DNA of 64,000 bases from a virus. The stretch is taken from positions 91,689 to 155,688 of IMG/VR virus record IMGVR_UViG_3300032753_001573. One strand, given 5' to 3'. Below, in pieces: positions 31,832 to 40,924 of the stretch (positions within the stretch are counted from its first letter, which is position 1; each line of letters starts with the position of its first letter). Position numbers and translations under genes: made by a program. The notes below the pieces were generated by a model. The model searched no databases. It was not told the origin of the DNA and was given only the letters and a program-made list of their open reading frames with translations.

Positions 31832-32461
31832 ATGAAAGCAATTGAGAGAATACATTTAGAAATAACGAGCAGATGCACGTTAGCTTGTCCACAATGTCCT
31901 CGCACCGAATTTAAGGATTTAAATATTATATCTGATATGCCTATAGAGACAGCAGCAGCGGCATGTAAAGGATATAATCATATGTACATAGTTGGAAATC
32001 ATGGAGATCCTATATATCATCCTAAGTTTCATGAACTAATGTCTAGATTAAGGGAGGATAATCCTCTTTTGACATTTTATTTTCATACTAACGGAAGTTT
32101 CAGAAGTGAAAAATGGTGGATAAAAACAGCTAATATACTCAATCATCTAGATGAGATAGTTTTCAGTATAGATGGTTTACCTGGTAATGATCTGTATAGA
32201 GTTAATTCTAGATGGTCCTCTATAGAATTGGGTATCAAAACTTTACGTAAGCATAATACAAAATTAAAGATGACTTGGAAGTGGATACATTTCAAATATA
32301 ATCAAAATGATGTAGAATCTGCTATAGATATTGCTAAAGATCTAGGTTTTGATCAATTCTGTTTCGTTGAGAGCGACAGGACTCAGGACGGACATTGGTT
32401 AACACCGGAGATTTCCTGGAAATCAGTGAAGGATAAGTTATATGCCAGTTGTAGAAGCTAA
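31832..32461 (+). CDS. radical SAM enzyme, catalytic domain
   Basis: The 4Fe-4S motif CTLACPQC (Cys15-x3-Cys19-x2-Cys22) sits after IERIHLEITSR, the usual first strand, followed by YIVGNHGDPIYHPKF (GGE-like G-DP) and IVFSIDGLPGNDLYR, as in SPASM/twitch radical SAM proteins. The chain ends after about 210 residues without its C-terminal accessory domain, which is encoded by the next, overlapping frame. Substrate unknown; such viral enzymes may modify peptides or act on sugars. Confidence 0.85.
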   Translation: MKAIERIHLEITSRCTLACPQCPRTEFKDLNIISDMPIETAAAACKGYNHMYIVGNHGDPIYHPKFHELMSRLREDNPLLTFYFHTNGSFRSEKWWIKTANILNHLDEIVFSIDGLPGNDLYRVNSRWSSIELGIKTLRKHNTKLKMTWKWIHFKYNQNDVESAIDIAKDLGFDQFCFVESDRTQDGHWLTPEISWKSVKDKLYASCRS

Positions 32462-32801
32462 ATGCGCAAGAGGAGATTCTTCACCTTTTGTTAATCCGGA
32501 TGGGTATTATTTTCCTTGCTGTTGGGTAATGAATATTCCTGAAGTTATAACTCTAAAAGAGTTTCTCGGCGATACATTTGAAGAGTTAAACATTAACAAT
32601 TCTAGCTTAGAAGAGGCTATGAATAGCAATGCTATGAAAAGAATAAGAGATAGCTGGGAAGATGGTAGTTTTCAACCATGTGTATGGTATTGCAAACAAA
32701 AAAATAATTTGTATAATGTACAAAATGAGCGAGAGTTTTTTATAGATTTGAAAAAATGGTCTAACCTAGAAGATTATAAAAATCTTAATTCCGGCTCTTG
32801 A
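32442..32801 (+). CDS. SPASM/twitch-like iron-sulfur accessory domain as a separate gene
   Basis: Begins 20 bases inside the radical SAM gene, +1 frame, with GAAGGATAAGTTAT upstream as a possible ribosome site. KCARGDSSPFVNPDGYYFPCCW is the typical start of the auxiliary-cluster domain (C......v..dG...pCC.), with later Cys in FQPCVWYCKQ. Normally fused to the catalytic domain; here split. Either a natural two-gene arrangement or a frameshift. Confidence 0.75.
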   Translation: MPVVEAKCARGDSSPFVNPDGYYFPCCWVMNIPEVITLKEFLGDTFEELNINNSSLEEAMNSNAMKRIRDSWEDGSFQPCVWYCKQKNNLYNVQNEREFFIDLKKWSNLEDYKNLNSGS

Positions 32802-32889
32802 AATTCACTAATAAGTTTATTATATCTAATTATGTAACAGTGCTTGAATAAGGCTGTTGCAAGCGATCTTGCTTCAAAAGGAGACAAAC

Positions 32890-34731
<1,842 letters not shown>

Positions 34732-34741
34732 CAGTGATATA

Positions 34742-34785
34742 ATTTCATAGGGTATGTAACCCATACCCTATGAAATCTTTCATTT
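34742..34785. terminator. bidirectional intrinsic terminator
   Basis: 15-bp perfect stem ATTTCATAGGGTATG / CATACCCTATGAAAT with a TAACC loop between converging dnaK and the hydrolase gene; T-rich on the plus side (CTTTCATTT). Confidence 0.8.
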
Positions 34786-35347
34786 AACTTAATTTTAAAT
34801 TGATAATATCAGCAGTTTGCTGATTCAATACAACCTCGTAATGATTTACCTTGAGGTCTATTAGTTCTATATCTTGTCTAGCTCGTTGACTAGACACAGT
34901 AACTACTCCGTCGTTAGTCCCAATTATCCACGGGACACTACCTGATATAGTTACTACATTGCACCAAGGCCATTTTATTGCTACTTTGCTGGCATAGCTA
35001 AATGGCCAGCTAGTTGGTCCAACGTCGTGCAATAGCTGGTACCACGGTAATATAGCTTTGGCATAAAATGGAATATGATGACCACCATACGGTGTTGAAA
35101 GTGTAACTCCGCCAGTTACCTTAGTTCCAAAATAATCTGCTAGATGCAGCGCATATATTCCGCCTAGGCTATGTGCTATAAATTGCATGTCTTTTAGATT
35201 TGATAAATCGCTCTTCATCATTTCTAGATTATTCTCAAATCCTCGATGACTGTCGTATGAAACCAGTATGCCATCTCCGCATTTGCTGCGTATGTAATTC
35301 CAACTGTTAACGGTGGCATTGGCACCGTGAATATAAACTTTTGCCAT
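34784..35347 (-). CDS. alpha/beta hydrolase (lipase/esterase-like)
   Basis: 187 residues. Oxyanion start VYIHGANATVNSW; nucleophile elbow FIAHSLGG with Ser60; strand GVTLSTPYGG; acid residue probably in GTNDGVV; His in VNHYEVV. The whole Ser-Asp-His order is intact. Resembles triacylglycerol lipase/PGAP1-like short hydrolases; could attack host lipid or an ester on the surface. Late-type promoter with leaderless geometry upstream. Confidence 0.85.
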   Translation of the reverse strand: MAKVYIHGANATVNSWNYIRSKCGDGILVSYDSHRGFENNLEMMKSDLSNLKDMQFIAHSLGGIYALHLADYFGTKVTGGVTLSTPYGGHHIPFYAKAILPWYQLLHDVGPTSWPFSYASKVAIKWPWCNVVTISGSVPWIIGTNDGVVTVSSQRARQDIELIDLKVNHYEVVLNQQTADIINLKLS

Positions 35348-35353
35348 TTGTGA

Positions 35354-35360
35354 TATTTAG
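35354..35360 (-). promoter_or_regulatory. late promoter CTAAATA, leaderless arrangement
   Basis: Minus strand reads CTAAATA-TCACAA-ATG, identical over TAAATATCACAAATG to the one before the gene at 12304. Confidence 0.6.
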
Positions 35361-35363
35361 CGG

Positions 35364-35391
35364 TTGACAATTGATATTTAGGTGTTATTGT
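35364..35391 (+). promoter_or_regulatory. TTGACA-16 promoter
   Basis: GGTTGACA (TTGACA 35364-35369), 16-base spacer ending GTGT, TATTGT (35386-35391). Diverges from the hydrolase promoter. Confidence 0.65.
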
Positions 35392-35413
35392 TCAAACAAT
35401 GAGGAGTAACTAC

Positions 35414-35557
35414 ATGAAAAATCCTGTAGCCAAAGACCTGCGCACTCCAAAATATAAGCCTCGCATTGTACGTAACAAAAAAAGCATATACTCGCAAATC
35501 CAAGCACAAGGTAAACCGCAATGGTTAAGAAAAAGAATTCACATTTATCAAATGTAA
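35414..35557 (+). CDS. small basic protein (47 aa), DUF7230-like
   Basis: ATG 35414 after GAGGAGTAACTAC. Begins MKNPVAKDLRTPKYKPRIVRNKKS, the MKNPVAK-(n)-R-K start of a tiny basic family found in phages and proteobacteria with unknown role. Its end overlaps the next gene by 37 bases. Confidence 0.65.
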   Translation: MKNPVAKDLRTPKYKPRIVRNKKSIYSQIQAQGKPQWLRKRIHIYQM

Positions 35558-35757
35558 TTTTGATGATATGTTACAAAGCAATGGTGCTATTATTGCCATT
35601 AGCTATGATGCTCACAATGGTCTTTATTAGACTTAGTATGGAGGATGATCTAGCTACGTTTACTGTAGCTCTCCTCACGGCTGGCATTCTCGTTCAAATT
35701 TACGAACATCTTCTGTTAGAAGAGTTTGAATATCGCAGAAAGTTTGTGGGTAATTAA
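35521..35757 (+). CDS. small membrane protein (78 aa, two TM segments)
   Basis: Hydrophobic segments VILMICYKAMVLLLPLAMMLTMVFI and FTVALLTAGILVQIYEHLL with a basic start (MVKKKNSH). Overlaps the preceding small gene; weak ribosome site (ACAAGGTAAACCGCA). Unknown function. Confidence 0.55.
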   Translation: MVKKKNSHLSNVILMICYKAMVLLLPLAMMLTMVFIRLSMEDDLATFTVALLTAGILVQIYEHLLLEEFEYRRKFVGN

Positions 35758-35763
35758 TTTTGG

Positions 35764-35791
35764 TTGACACGCTTCTTATAGATGCTATATT
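35764..35791 (+). promoter_or_regulatory. TTGACA-16-extended -10 promoter of the CCA enzyme gene
   Basis: GGTTGACA (35764-35769), 16-base spacer ending AGATGC, TATATT (35786-35791). Confidence 0.78.
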
Positions 35792-35809
35792 GCTCACATA
35801 GGAGGCGTT

Positions 35810-36961
35810 ATGGACATCAGTTTTATCACACAAGACCTGCGTGATCTGCGTGCTCATTTTAACCAGCATGGTTTTGATCTGCGACTGGTTGGTGGTGTCG
35901 TGCGTGACACGCTGGCGGGACTGCCTCCCAAGGATCTGGACCTGGCTACGGATGCCAAACCCCATGAGCAAGTTGAAATCTACAACGCTCACGGTTATCG
36001 CTGGATTGGCACGGGCATGGATCACGGCACGATTACGGTCATGCTGGGTGACGAGCCGCATGAGATCACCAGCCTGCGCGTTGACGTTGAGACGGATGGC
36101 AGGCATGCCAAGGTTGCATTTACGAGCGATTGGGAAGCTGACCTGGGTCGCAGGGACCTGACGATCAATGCTATGGCTATGACGTTTGACGGCAGACTGA
36201 TTGATCCGTTTGGTGGTGCTGACGATCTAGCCAACGGTGTTGTGAGATTTGTTGGCAACGCCGAAGCTAGGATCCGAGAAGACTATCTGAGGATCCTGCG
36301 GTTCTATCGCTTCTACGGCAGGTTTGGCCGCGGCGGCATTGATAGCCAAACGCGACAAGCTATTGCGTCCAATGTGTACGGTCTGCAACAGATCAGCAGG
36401 GAGCGCATCTGGAGCGAATTTCAAAAGATTCTGCCGCAAGCTGCATCTCCTGCTATCATGATTGATATGGTACAAGGTGTGGGCATTAATCATCACATTG
36501 ATCTGCCCTATAACAATGTCAGTTGGCCCAGATGGTGGCTGCACAAGGCTCTGACCATCACGAACGATCCTGCTGTACTGATGGCAGCATGGTGCTGTTA
36601 TGATCCGGTGAACGTGGAAAGTGTTGCTAAAAGTTGGAAATGGAGCAATGCGGACCGTGATCATGCAATGTGGCTGTGTAATAATGTCAGGTGCAAACGC
36701 GACCTGCGTTGGCTGATTGCTGTTGAGGGTGCTCCCAGGGAGTGGGTTGCTGAACTGGCTGCTCTGGAGGAGCGCGACGGTTGGGAACAGAATGCCCTGG
36801 TTCAATGGGTCTTTGCTCCGTTCCCTGTTAACGGTAACGATCTGATTGCAGCAGGTGTCAAACCCGGTGCAGCTATGGGCAAGATGCTGCGCATGCTGAA
36901 AGAGTCTTGGGCTCACAGCAGCTACTCTGCTACCAAAGAAGAGCTGCTGAAACTGATCTAG
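35810..36961 (+). CDS. cca: CCA-adding tRNA nucleotidyltransferase
   Basis: Adds or repairs the 3' CCA of tRNA without a template. Class II features: LVGGVVRDTLAGLPPKDLDLATDA (residues about 26-49; GG.vRD and DxD), RRDLTINAMAM, and IREDYLRILRFYRFYGRFG (RxD-LRa-RF). 383 residues. It fits the phage tRNA that lacks an encoded CCA. Strong ribosome site AGGAGGCGTT. Base use differs from its neighbours: strongly CTG for Leu and clearly higher G+C, suggesting recent acquisition or selection for high expression. Confidence 0.95.
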   Translation: MDISFITQDLRDLRAHFNQHGFDLRLVGGVVRDTLAGLPPKDLDLATDAKPHEQVEIYNAHGYRWIGTGMDHGTITVMLGDEPHEITSLRVDVETDGRHAKVAFTSDWEADLGRRDLTINAMAMTFDGRLIDPFGGADDLANGVVRFVGNAEARIREDYLRILRFYRFYGRFGRGGIDSQTRQAIASNVYGLQQISRERIWSEFQKILPQAASPAIMIDMVQGVGINHHIDLPYNNVSWPRWWLHKALTITNDPAVLMAAWCCYDPVNVESVAKSWKWSNADRDHAMWLCNNVRCKRDLRWLIAVEGAPREWVAELAALEERDGWEQNALVQWVFAPFPVNGNDLIAAGVKPGAAMGKMLRMLKESWAHSSYSATKEELLKLI

Positions 36962-36991
36962 TGAGTGGGATCAAATCCCACTCACTTTTAT
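36961..36991 (+). terminator. intrinsic terminator after cca
   Basis: 11-bp stem GTGAGTGGGAT / ATCCCACTCAC with CAA loop, then TTTTAT. The stem starts on the last base of the stop codon. Confidence 0.88.
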
Positions 36992-37069
36992 ACCAATTTA
37001 ACTTATTTTTATCGTTGATATATACTATAACTTTGTTGAGTAATATATGCTATCAGTTGGAGATAACAA

Positions 37070-37861
37070 ATGAACATAGCTATCAGCGGATACGGATACG
37101 TTGGTAAGGCCACAGAGATAACCTTGACGCAGCATTGGGAAACTGGTGCACCGCTAGATATCTGCGTACAAGATCCCGCGTTAGGCAAACAAGTAGACGA
37201 TTGGAATAGTATTGGTTATCACATGGTTTGCGTTCCAACTCCTTCTGCTACAGTTCATGAAGGACATGCAAGTCACAATATATCTGCAGTAATTGATGCG
37301 GTGGAATTAGCTAAACGCTTGGGATTCTCTGGCATAACAGTCTTTAGGAGCACTATGAGTCCAATTGATCTCGAAGCTGTGATGTGCATAGTTGGTGTAA
37401 ACAAATGTATCAGCTGGCCAGAATTTCTAAGACAGTCTAGCTGGGAAAAAGATGCTAGATATCCAAATCTAAGCATTATGGGCGGAGAGCCGGCAAGCAA
37501 ACTGATTGGCCATTTATCAAAACTTTCAATTACCGAGCTAGGAGATGCTCGTACAGCATGTATGGCCAAGTTGGCTATCAACAGCTACTTGGCAACTAGA
37601 ACAGTCATTGCACATGATTTGCGAAAAGCTTGCGATGCATTAGCAATAGATTATGATGACATAACTCGTGCTATTGGAGAAGACTCTAGGATAGGTAGTA
37701 GCCATTGGCAACAGCCAGGACCAGATGGTAGTTGGGGATTTGGTGGAGCATGTTTCCCAAAAGATACACAGGCTATGGCTGCTATGATGGATAGTTTTGG
37801 TCTCGGCGATAACTTTGCAAAGTGGGCTACAGATCATAATTCTACAATTCGAACAAAGTGA
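37070..37861 (+). CDS. UDP-glucose/GDP-mannose dehydrogenase family protein, short form
   Basis: NAD-dependent oxidation of nucleotide sugars to uronic acids. Rossmann start IAISGYGYVGKA (residues 3-14); VCVPTPS strand; central dimer helix KLAINSYLATRTVIAHDL; catalytic Cys in GGACFPKDTQAM (about residue 228). 263 residues, so it lacks the C-terminal UDP-sugar domain of the 400+ residue enzymes. May work with the phage glycosyltransferases. TGGAGATAACAA serves as ribosome site. Confidence 0.85.
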   Translation: MNIAISGYGYVGKATEITLTQHWETGAPLDICVQDPALGKQVDDWNSIGYHMVCVPTPSATVHEGHASHNISAVIDAVELAKRLGFSGITVFRSTMSPIDLEAVMCIVGVNKCISWPEFLRQSSWEKDARYPNLSIMGGEPASKLIGHLSKLSITELGDARTACMAKLAINSYLATRTVIAHDLRKACDALAIDYDDITRAIGEDSRIGSSHWQQPGPDGSWGFGGACFPKDTQAMAAMMDSFGLGDNFAKWATDHNSTIRTK

Positions 37862-37920
37862 TATTGAATGATTTCCTTTCCTTTGGTATAATTTTTAATA
37901 TTCTGGAGAGGAACACTCAC

Positions 37921-38124
37921 ATGGCAGATTGGTTATACGAAGCAACTAGCACACAGGCTCAGCTAGATGATACAAGAGTCATGCTAGAGAAATTACAAGC
38001 AGAGAATAAGAATCTCCGTAGATTTCTAATGGCTATTGTGGAAGAAAAACCTGAAAAAGATAGCAAGCTAATCAAAGAACAACGAGATAGATTTGTTCAG
38101 ATAGCTAAAACTGCACTAGGTTAA
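37921..38124 (+). CDS. small coiled-coil protein (67 aa)
   Basis: ATG 37921 with CTGGAGAGGAACACTCAC. TQAQLDDTRVMLEKLQAENKNLRRFLMAIVEE has heptad spacing; the tail is basic. Function unknown. Confidence 0.6.
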   Translation: MADWLYEATSTQAQLDDTRVMLEKLQAENKNLRRFLMAIVEEKPEKDSKLIKEQRDRFVQIAKTALG

Positions 38125-38128
38125 TATT

Positions 38129-38962
38129 ATGGACTTCTCAAACGTTTGTTGGTTAGTAGATGAAATACTGACAGAGCGTAGATATGATTGTGGTTATCCC
38201 ACTATAGATATAGCTGCTGCTGAGCTAGGGTGTCAGGTATACAAGACCAAATATGTACCGTTCAGTACTGAGCCAGATTCAAACATTCCGTTTGCTGATG
38301 GGGCTTGTGTTGTTACTCACGGTACTGTGCAATTCTGTAGGCAAATAGATAGACATTATGGACGCAAATGGTGTCCTGGTACCTACTTCAATCGCAATGT
38401 AAAATCGTTTAGTATATTTGCTAGCCATTTTGGCGAACTAATGCTCAACAATGATTTTTATATTATGCCTTATGCTGAATTTGTGCGAAGAGGATTAAAT
38501 CGCAATCAAAGTGTTTTTATCAAGCCAGATAGTGGTATGAAGGAATTTACCGGAAAGGTAATATCATACCATAACTTTGATGACGAGATCAGCAGTATGA
38601 ACCAGATTGAAATCGTCAACCCAGAAACTCTTTGTGTGATAGCAGAACCTAAACCTATCGAAGCTGAGTTCCGTTATGTGATTGCAGACGGCAAAGTCAT
38701 AACAGGGTCAGAATATCGTTGGGATAATGTGTTGGATGTGCGTAGGGATACATTACCACTATGTGACGAGTTAGCACGGCATGTTGCCCAAATGGAATGG
38801 CAAGCTGATCGCGTATATGTATGTGACATAGCATTAAGCCGCGGCGTACCAAAAATAGTTGAGCTTAACGCTTTCTCTAGCAGCGGTCTATATGCATGCA
38901 ACACACATGCTATTGTTGAAGCTGTTAGTGCGTCTGCGATACGCGAACATCGCGGCGATTGA
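38129..38962 (+). CDS. ATP-grasp domain protein (DUF4343-like)
   Basis: Central SVFIKPDSGMKEFTGKVI (first ATP-binding Lys), EFRYVIADGKVITGSEYRW and VYVCDIALSRGVPKIVELNAFSSSGLY (D..l......ivE.N..) form the ATP-grasp core. The family joins a carboxylate to an amine; R-x-I-E-N/E-x-N ends are typical of phage and bacterial DUF4343. Substrate unknown. 277 residues. Weak ribosome site; the gene starts four bases after the coiled-coil gene. Confidence 0.78.
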   Translation: MDFSNVCWLVDEILTERRYDCGYPTIDIAAAELGCQVYKTKYVPFSTEPDSNIPFADGACVVTHGTVQFCRQIDRHYGRKWCPGTYFNRNVKSFSIFASHFGELMLNNDFYIMPYAEFVRRGLNRNQSVFIKPDSGMKEFTGKVISYHNFDDEISSMNQIEIVNPETLCVIAEPKPIEAEFRYVIADGKVITGSEYRWDNVLDVRRDTLPLCDELARHVAQMEWQADRVYVCDIALSRGVPKIVELNAFSSSGLYACNTHAIVEAVSASAIREHRGD

Positions 38963-39004
38963 CATCGTGATGTTATATATTACAATTATCATAGGAGAAA
39001 AATT

Positions 39005-39055
39005 GTGATCGTTTTTTTGCTATTGATAATAATCATACTTCTACTTCAAGATTGA
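39005..39055 (+). CDS. tiny hydrophobic peptide (16 aa)
   Basis: GTG 39005 preceded by ATAGGAGAAAAATT, a strong ribosome site. The peptide MIVFLLLIIIILLLQD is one transmembrane-length hydrophobic run, ending just before the next membrane gene. Shorter than any reliable gene call, but the ribosome site is hard to explain otherwise; it could instead be a leader that controls the next gene. Confidence 0.35.
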   Translation: MIVFLLLIIIILLLQD

Positions 39056-39075
39056 AAATAAAGGATACACCTAAG

Positions 39076-39660
39076 ATGTTATCTATACTTTGGAAATCAA
39101 TAGGCGCTGTGTTTGTGATGTTTATGTTGCTGAGCACACCTGCAATGGCCAGTTGTGACGGAATGAGTGTTAGCGGTTTAAGCGACAGTGCTATTATTGA
39201 ACTCAAAAAGAAGTGTGTGGAGATCCAAAATCAAGCTAGTTCTGCACCTACAGTTACAGCTAATCAATTGGAAGAATATGCTGATTTGGGTAAAAAGTAC
39301 GGAGTTGCACTTAGCGAAGTAGCTAAGAGTGTGGGAACAACTGTAAATGATTTAGCTCAAACACCAGTTGGTATGTTCATGTTGGCATTGGTAGGCTGGA
39401 AGGTGATAGGGCACGACCTACTAGGTGTTGTTGGCGGAACCATTTGGTTTACTGTGATGATACCTCTATGGGTATATTTCTTCGTTAGGCTAGTACTTAA
39501 AGATCGCAAGGTTGAAGAGACATATGATAATACAACTGGTAAATTATCTAAGAAAATTCAATACCCAATCAATTATGAGAATGGCCCTGGTCCTATAGCA
39601 TTTGTGATGCTGCTGGTATTGTTTTCAATCTGTGTAGCTGGATTTACGATGATCTTCTGA
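39076..39660 (+). CDS. exported membrane protein (194 aa)
   Basis: Signal-like start (MLSILWKSIGAVFVMFMLLSTPAMAS), a soluble helical part with two Cys (ASCDGMSV, KKKCVEI), then three TM segments (VGMFMLALVGWKVIG, GVVGGTIWFTVMIPLWVYFFVRLV, IAFVMLLVLFSICVAGFTMIF). ATG 39076 with AAAGGATACACC upstream. Role unknown; holin-like functions cannot be excluded. Confidence 0.65.
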   Translation: MLSILWKSIGAVFVMFMLLSTPAMASCDGMSVSGLSDSAIIELKKKCVEIQNQASSAPTVTANQLEEYADLGKKYGVALSEVAKSVGTTVNDLAQTPVGMFMLALVGWKVIGHDLLGVVGGTIWFTVMIPLWVYFFVRLVLKDRKVEETYDNTTGKLSKKIQYPINYENGPGPIAFVMLLVLFSICVAGFTMIF

Positions 39661-39668
39661 GGTTTACT

Positions 39669-40052
39669 ATGAAACAGTTGGTTGCAAACATAGTGTATTG
39701 GGATGATGATCATCGCAGACGAGCTATGAAGAGTTTTACATCATTCCTTGTAGAGATGCAAGGCATCATTAACGACGGGAAATTTATATGTGGTGAATGC
39801 AGCGGTCGTGGCAGTATGATACCAGATGACGAATACGCAGATCCGGTTGAGGGTTATAAATTTGCCAGAAGGATTAATTGCCCAACTTGCAATGGTTCAA
39901 AATATGTGACAGAAAAATTCTGGCGCGACTATTTCAAGCAAGAAAAAGCCAAATGGTCTGAGAGAGAAGCTGAAAGAAAACATACAGAACTGATTCGCAA
40001 ACAGGCGTTGAAGAAACTAACCAAAGAAGAACGCGAAGTGTTGGGACTCTGA
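39669..40052 (+). CDS. DnaJ-type zinc-finger protein (127 aa)
   Basis: ICGECSGRGSMIP and NCPTCNGSKYV make a CxxCxGxG pair, half of the DnaJ central zinc domain. A basic coiled tail (KQEKAKWSEREAERKHTELIRKQALKKLTKEERE) follows. No J-domain (no HPD). Might assist the phage DnaK or bind RNA; neither is shown. GAGGTTTACT precedes the ATG. Confidence 0.65.
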   Translation: MKQLVANIVYWDDDHRRRAMKSFTSFLVEMQGIINDGKFICGECSGRGSMIPDDEYADPVEGYKFARRINCPTCNGSKYVTEKFWRDYFKQEKAKWSEREAERKHTELIRKQALKKLTKEEREVLGL

Positions 40053-40060
40053 GCAATACC

Positions 40061-40067
40061 ATAAATA
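40061..40067 (+). promoter_or_regulatory. late promoter ATAAATA, leaderless arrangement
   Basis: ATAAATA-TGGT-ATG; the same 14 bases precede the gene at 62887. No ribosome-binding site. Confidence 0.55.
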
Positions 40068-40071
40068 TGGT

Positions 40072-40620
40072 ATGAGCAACGATCTTAGTTTTAGTGGTAG
40101 CTGCGAACATAGTTTGATAGCTAGCAAAGTTTGGCTATTCAAACACCTTCCAAACATTACCTATAAAAAAGTTTATGTGTTAGGCAGTTGGTATGGCAAT
40201 ATGGGATTGATTCTAGGCCTATTGGGTTTAGACTTCAAAAGTATCGTAAATGTAGAAACTAATGAAAAATATTGCAAGGATAACAAGAAGATCTATCAGC
40301 TTGCAGGATTTGATATACCGTATCGTATATTGCATGCAGATTGCAATAAAATCAACTATGATGATGCAGATTTAGTTATAAACACCAGCACCAATGATAT
40401 CAAAACTCACGAATGGTTGCGCAATGTGCCCAAAGGCTGCACGGTTGCCATACAGTGCAGGAATGAGCAACCCTATGCTAAATCTATGGATAGACCTAAT
40501 GATTTTGAAGATTTCTTAAAGCTATATGATCTCGGCAAAGTTATCTATAAGGGCAAGATGAATATGCGAGACGCTGATAATCCTCCGTATTCTAGATACA
40601 TGCTGATTGGTACTAAATGA
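40072..40620 (+). CDS. Rossmann-fold methyltransferase-like protein (182 aa)
   Basis: VYVLGSWYGNMGLILGLLGLDFKSIVNVETNEKYCKDNKKIYQLAG matches motif I to II of class I SAM methyltransferases (v.d.GsGyG......g...v..vd.n), and ADLVINTSTNDIKTHEWL resembles motif IV. Also IAIQCRNEQPY. Similar proteins occur in marine phages; target unknown. Confidence 0.65.
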   Translation: MSNDLSFSGSCEHSLIASKVWLFKHLPNITYKKVYVLGSWYGNMGLILGLLGLDFKSIVNVETNEKYCKDNKKIYQLAGFDIPYRILHADCNKINYDDADLVINTSTNDIKTHEWLRNVPKGCTVAIQCRNEQPYAKSMDRPNDFEDFLKLYDLGKVIYKGKMNMRDADNPPYSRYMLIGTK

Positions 40621-40624
40621 CCCA

Positions 40625-40652
40625 TTGATAATTTATTAGTTTATAGTATAAT
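40625..40652 (+). promoter_or_regulatory. sigma70-type promoter placed for a leaderless mRNA
   Basis: TTGATA (40625-40630), 16-base spacer, consensus TATAAT (40647-40652); ATG 40658 follows five bases later. Confidence 0.6.
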
Positions 40653-40657
40653 TAGTG

Positions 40658-40858
40658 ATGAAATCCTGGGAAGAAATATCAGCTATAGGTATAAATTTTA
40701 GCTTGGCCCATGACAAATATTCTCAAAATGAATATGAGATACTAGACTGGTGTGAGGAAAACGGAGTCTGGATATACTTTTTTAGTTTTGGAGAGTATCA
40801 TGTTTTTTGGTTTACGACTGAGCAGGACAAAATTGAATTCAAAATGAGATGGGAATAA
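40658..40858 (+). CDS. hypothetical protein (66 aa)
   Basis: Aromatic, acidic small protein (MKSWEEISAIGINFSLAHDKYSQNEYEILDWCEENGVWIYFFSFGEYHVFWFTTEQDKIEFKMRWE). Its end (strand, then TTEQDKIEFKM) resembles the small proteins at 17791 and 18526. No Shine-Dalgarno. Confidence 0.55.
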   Translation: MKSWEEISAIGINFSLAHDKYSQNEYEILDWCEENGVWIYFFSFGEYHVFWFTTEQDKIEFKMRWE

Positions 40859-40874
40859 CACAATCAGATTGTGG

Positions 40875-40902
40875 TTGACAGTATCTATATAGATGCTAGT
40901 TT
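40875..40902 (+). promoter_or_regulatory. TTGACA-16-extended -10 promoter of rIIA
   Basis: GGTTGACA (40875-40880), 16-base spacer ending AGATGC, TAGTTT (40897-40902). Confidence 0.7.
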
Positions 40903-40924
40903 ATAAACATGATGGAGATTTTTG

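Noticed and set aside
32857-32889. Upstream extension of DnaK by eleven codons
   Set aside because: The AAAAGGAGACAAAC ribosome site and the universal [14 protein letters not shown] start fix the start at 32890.
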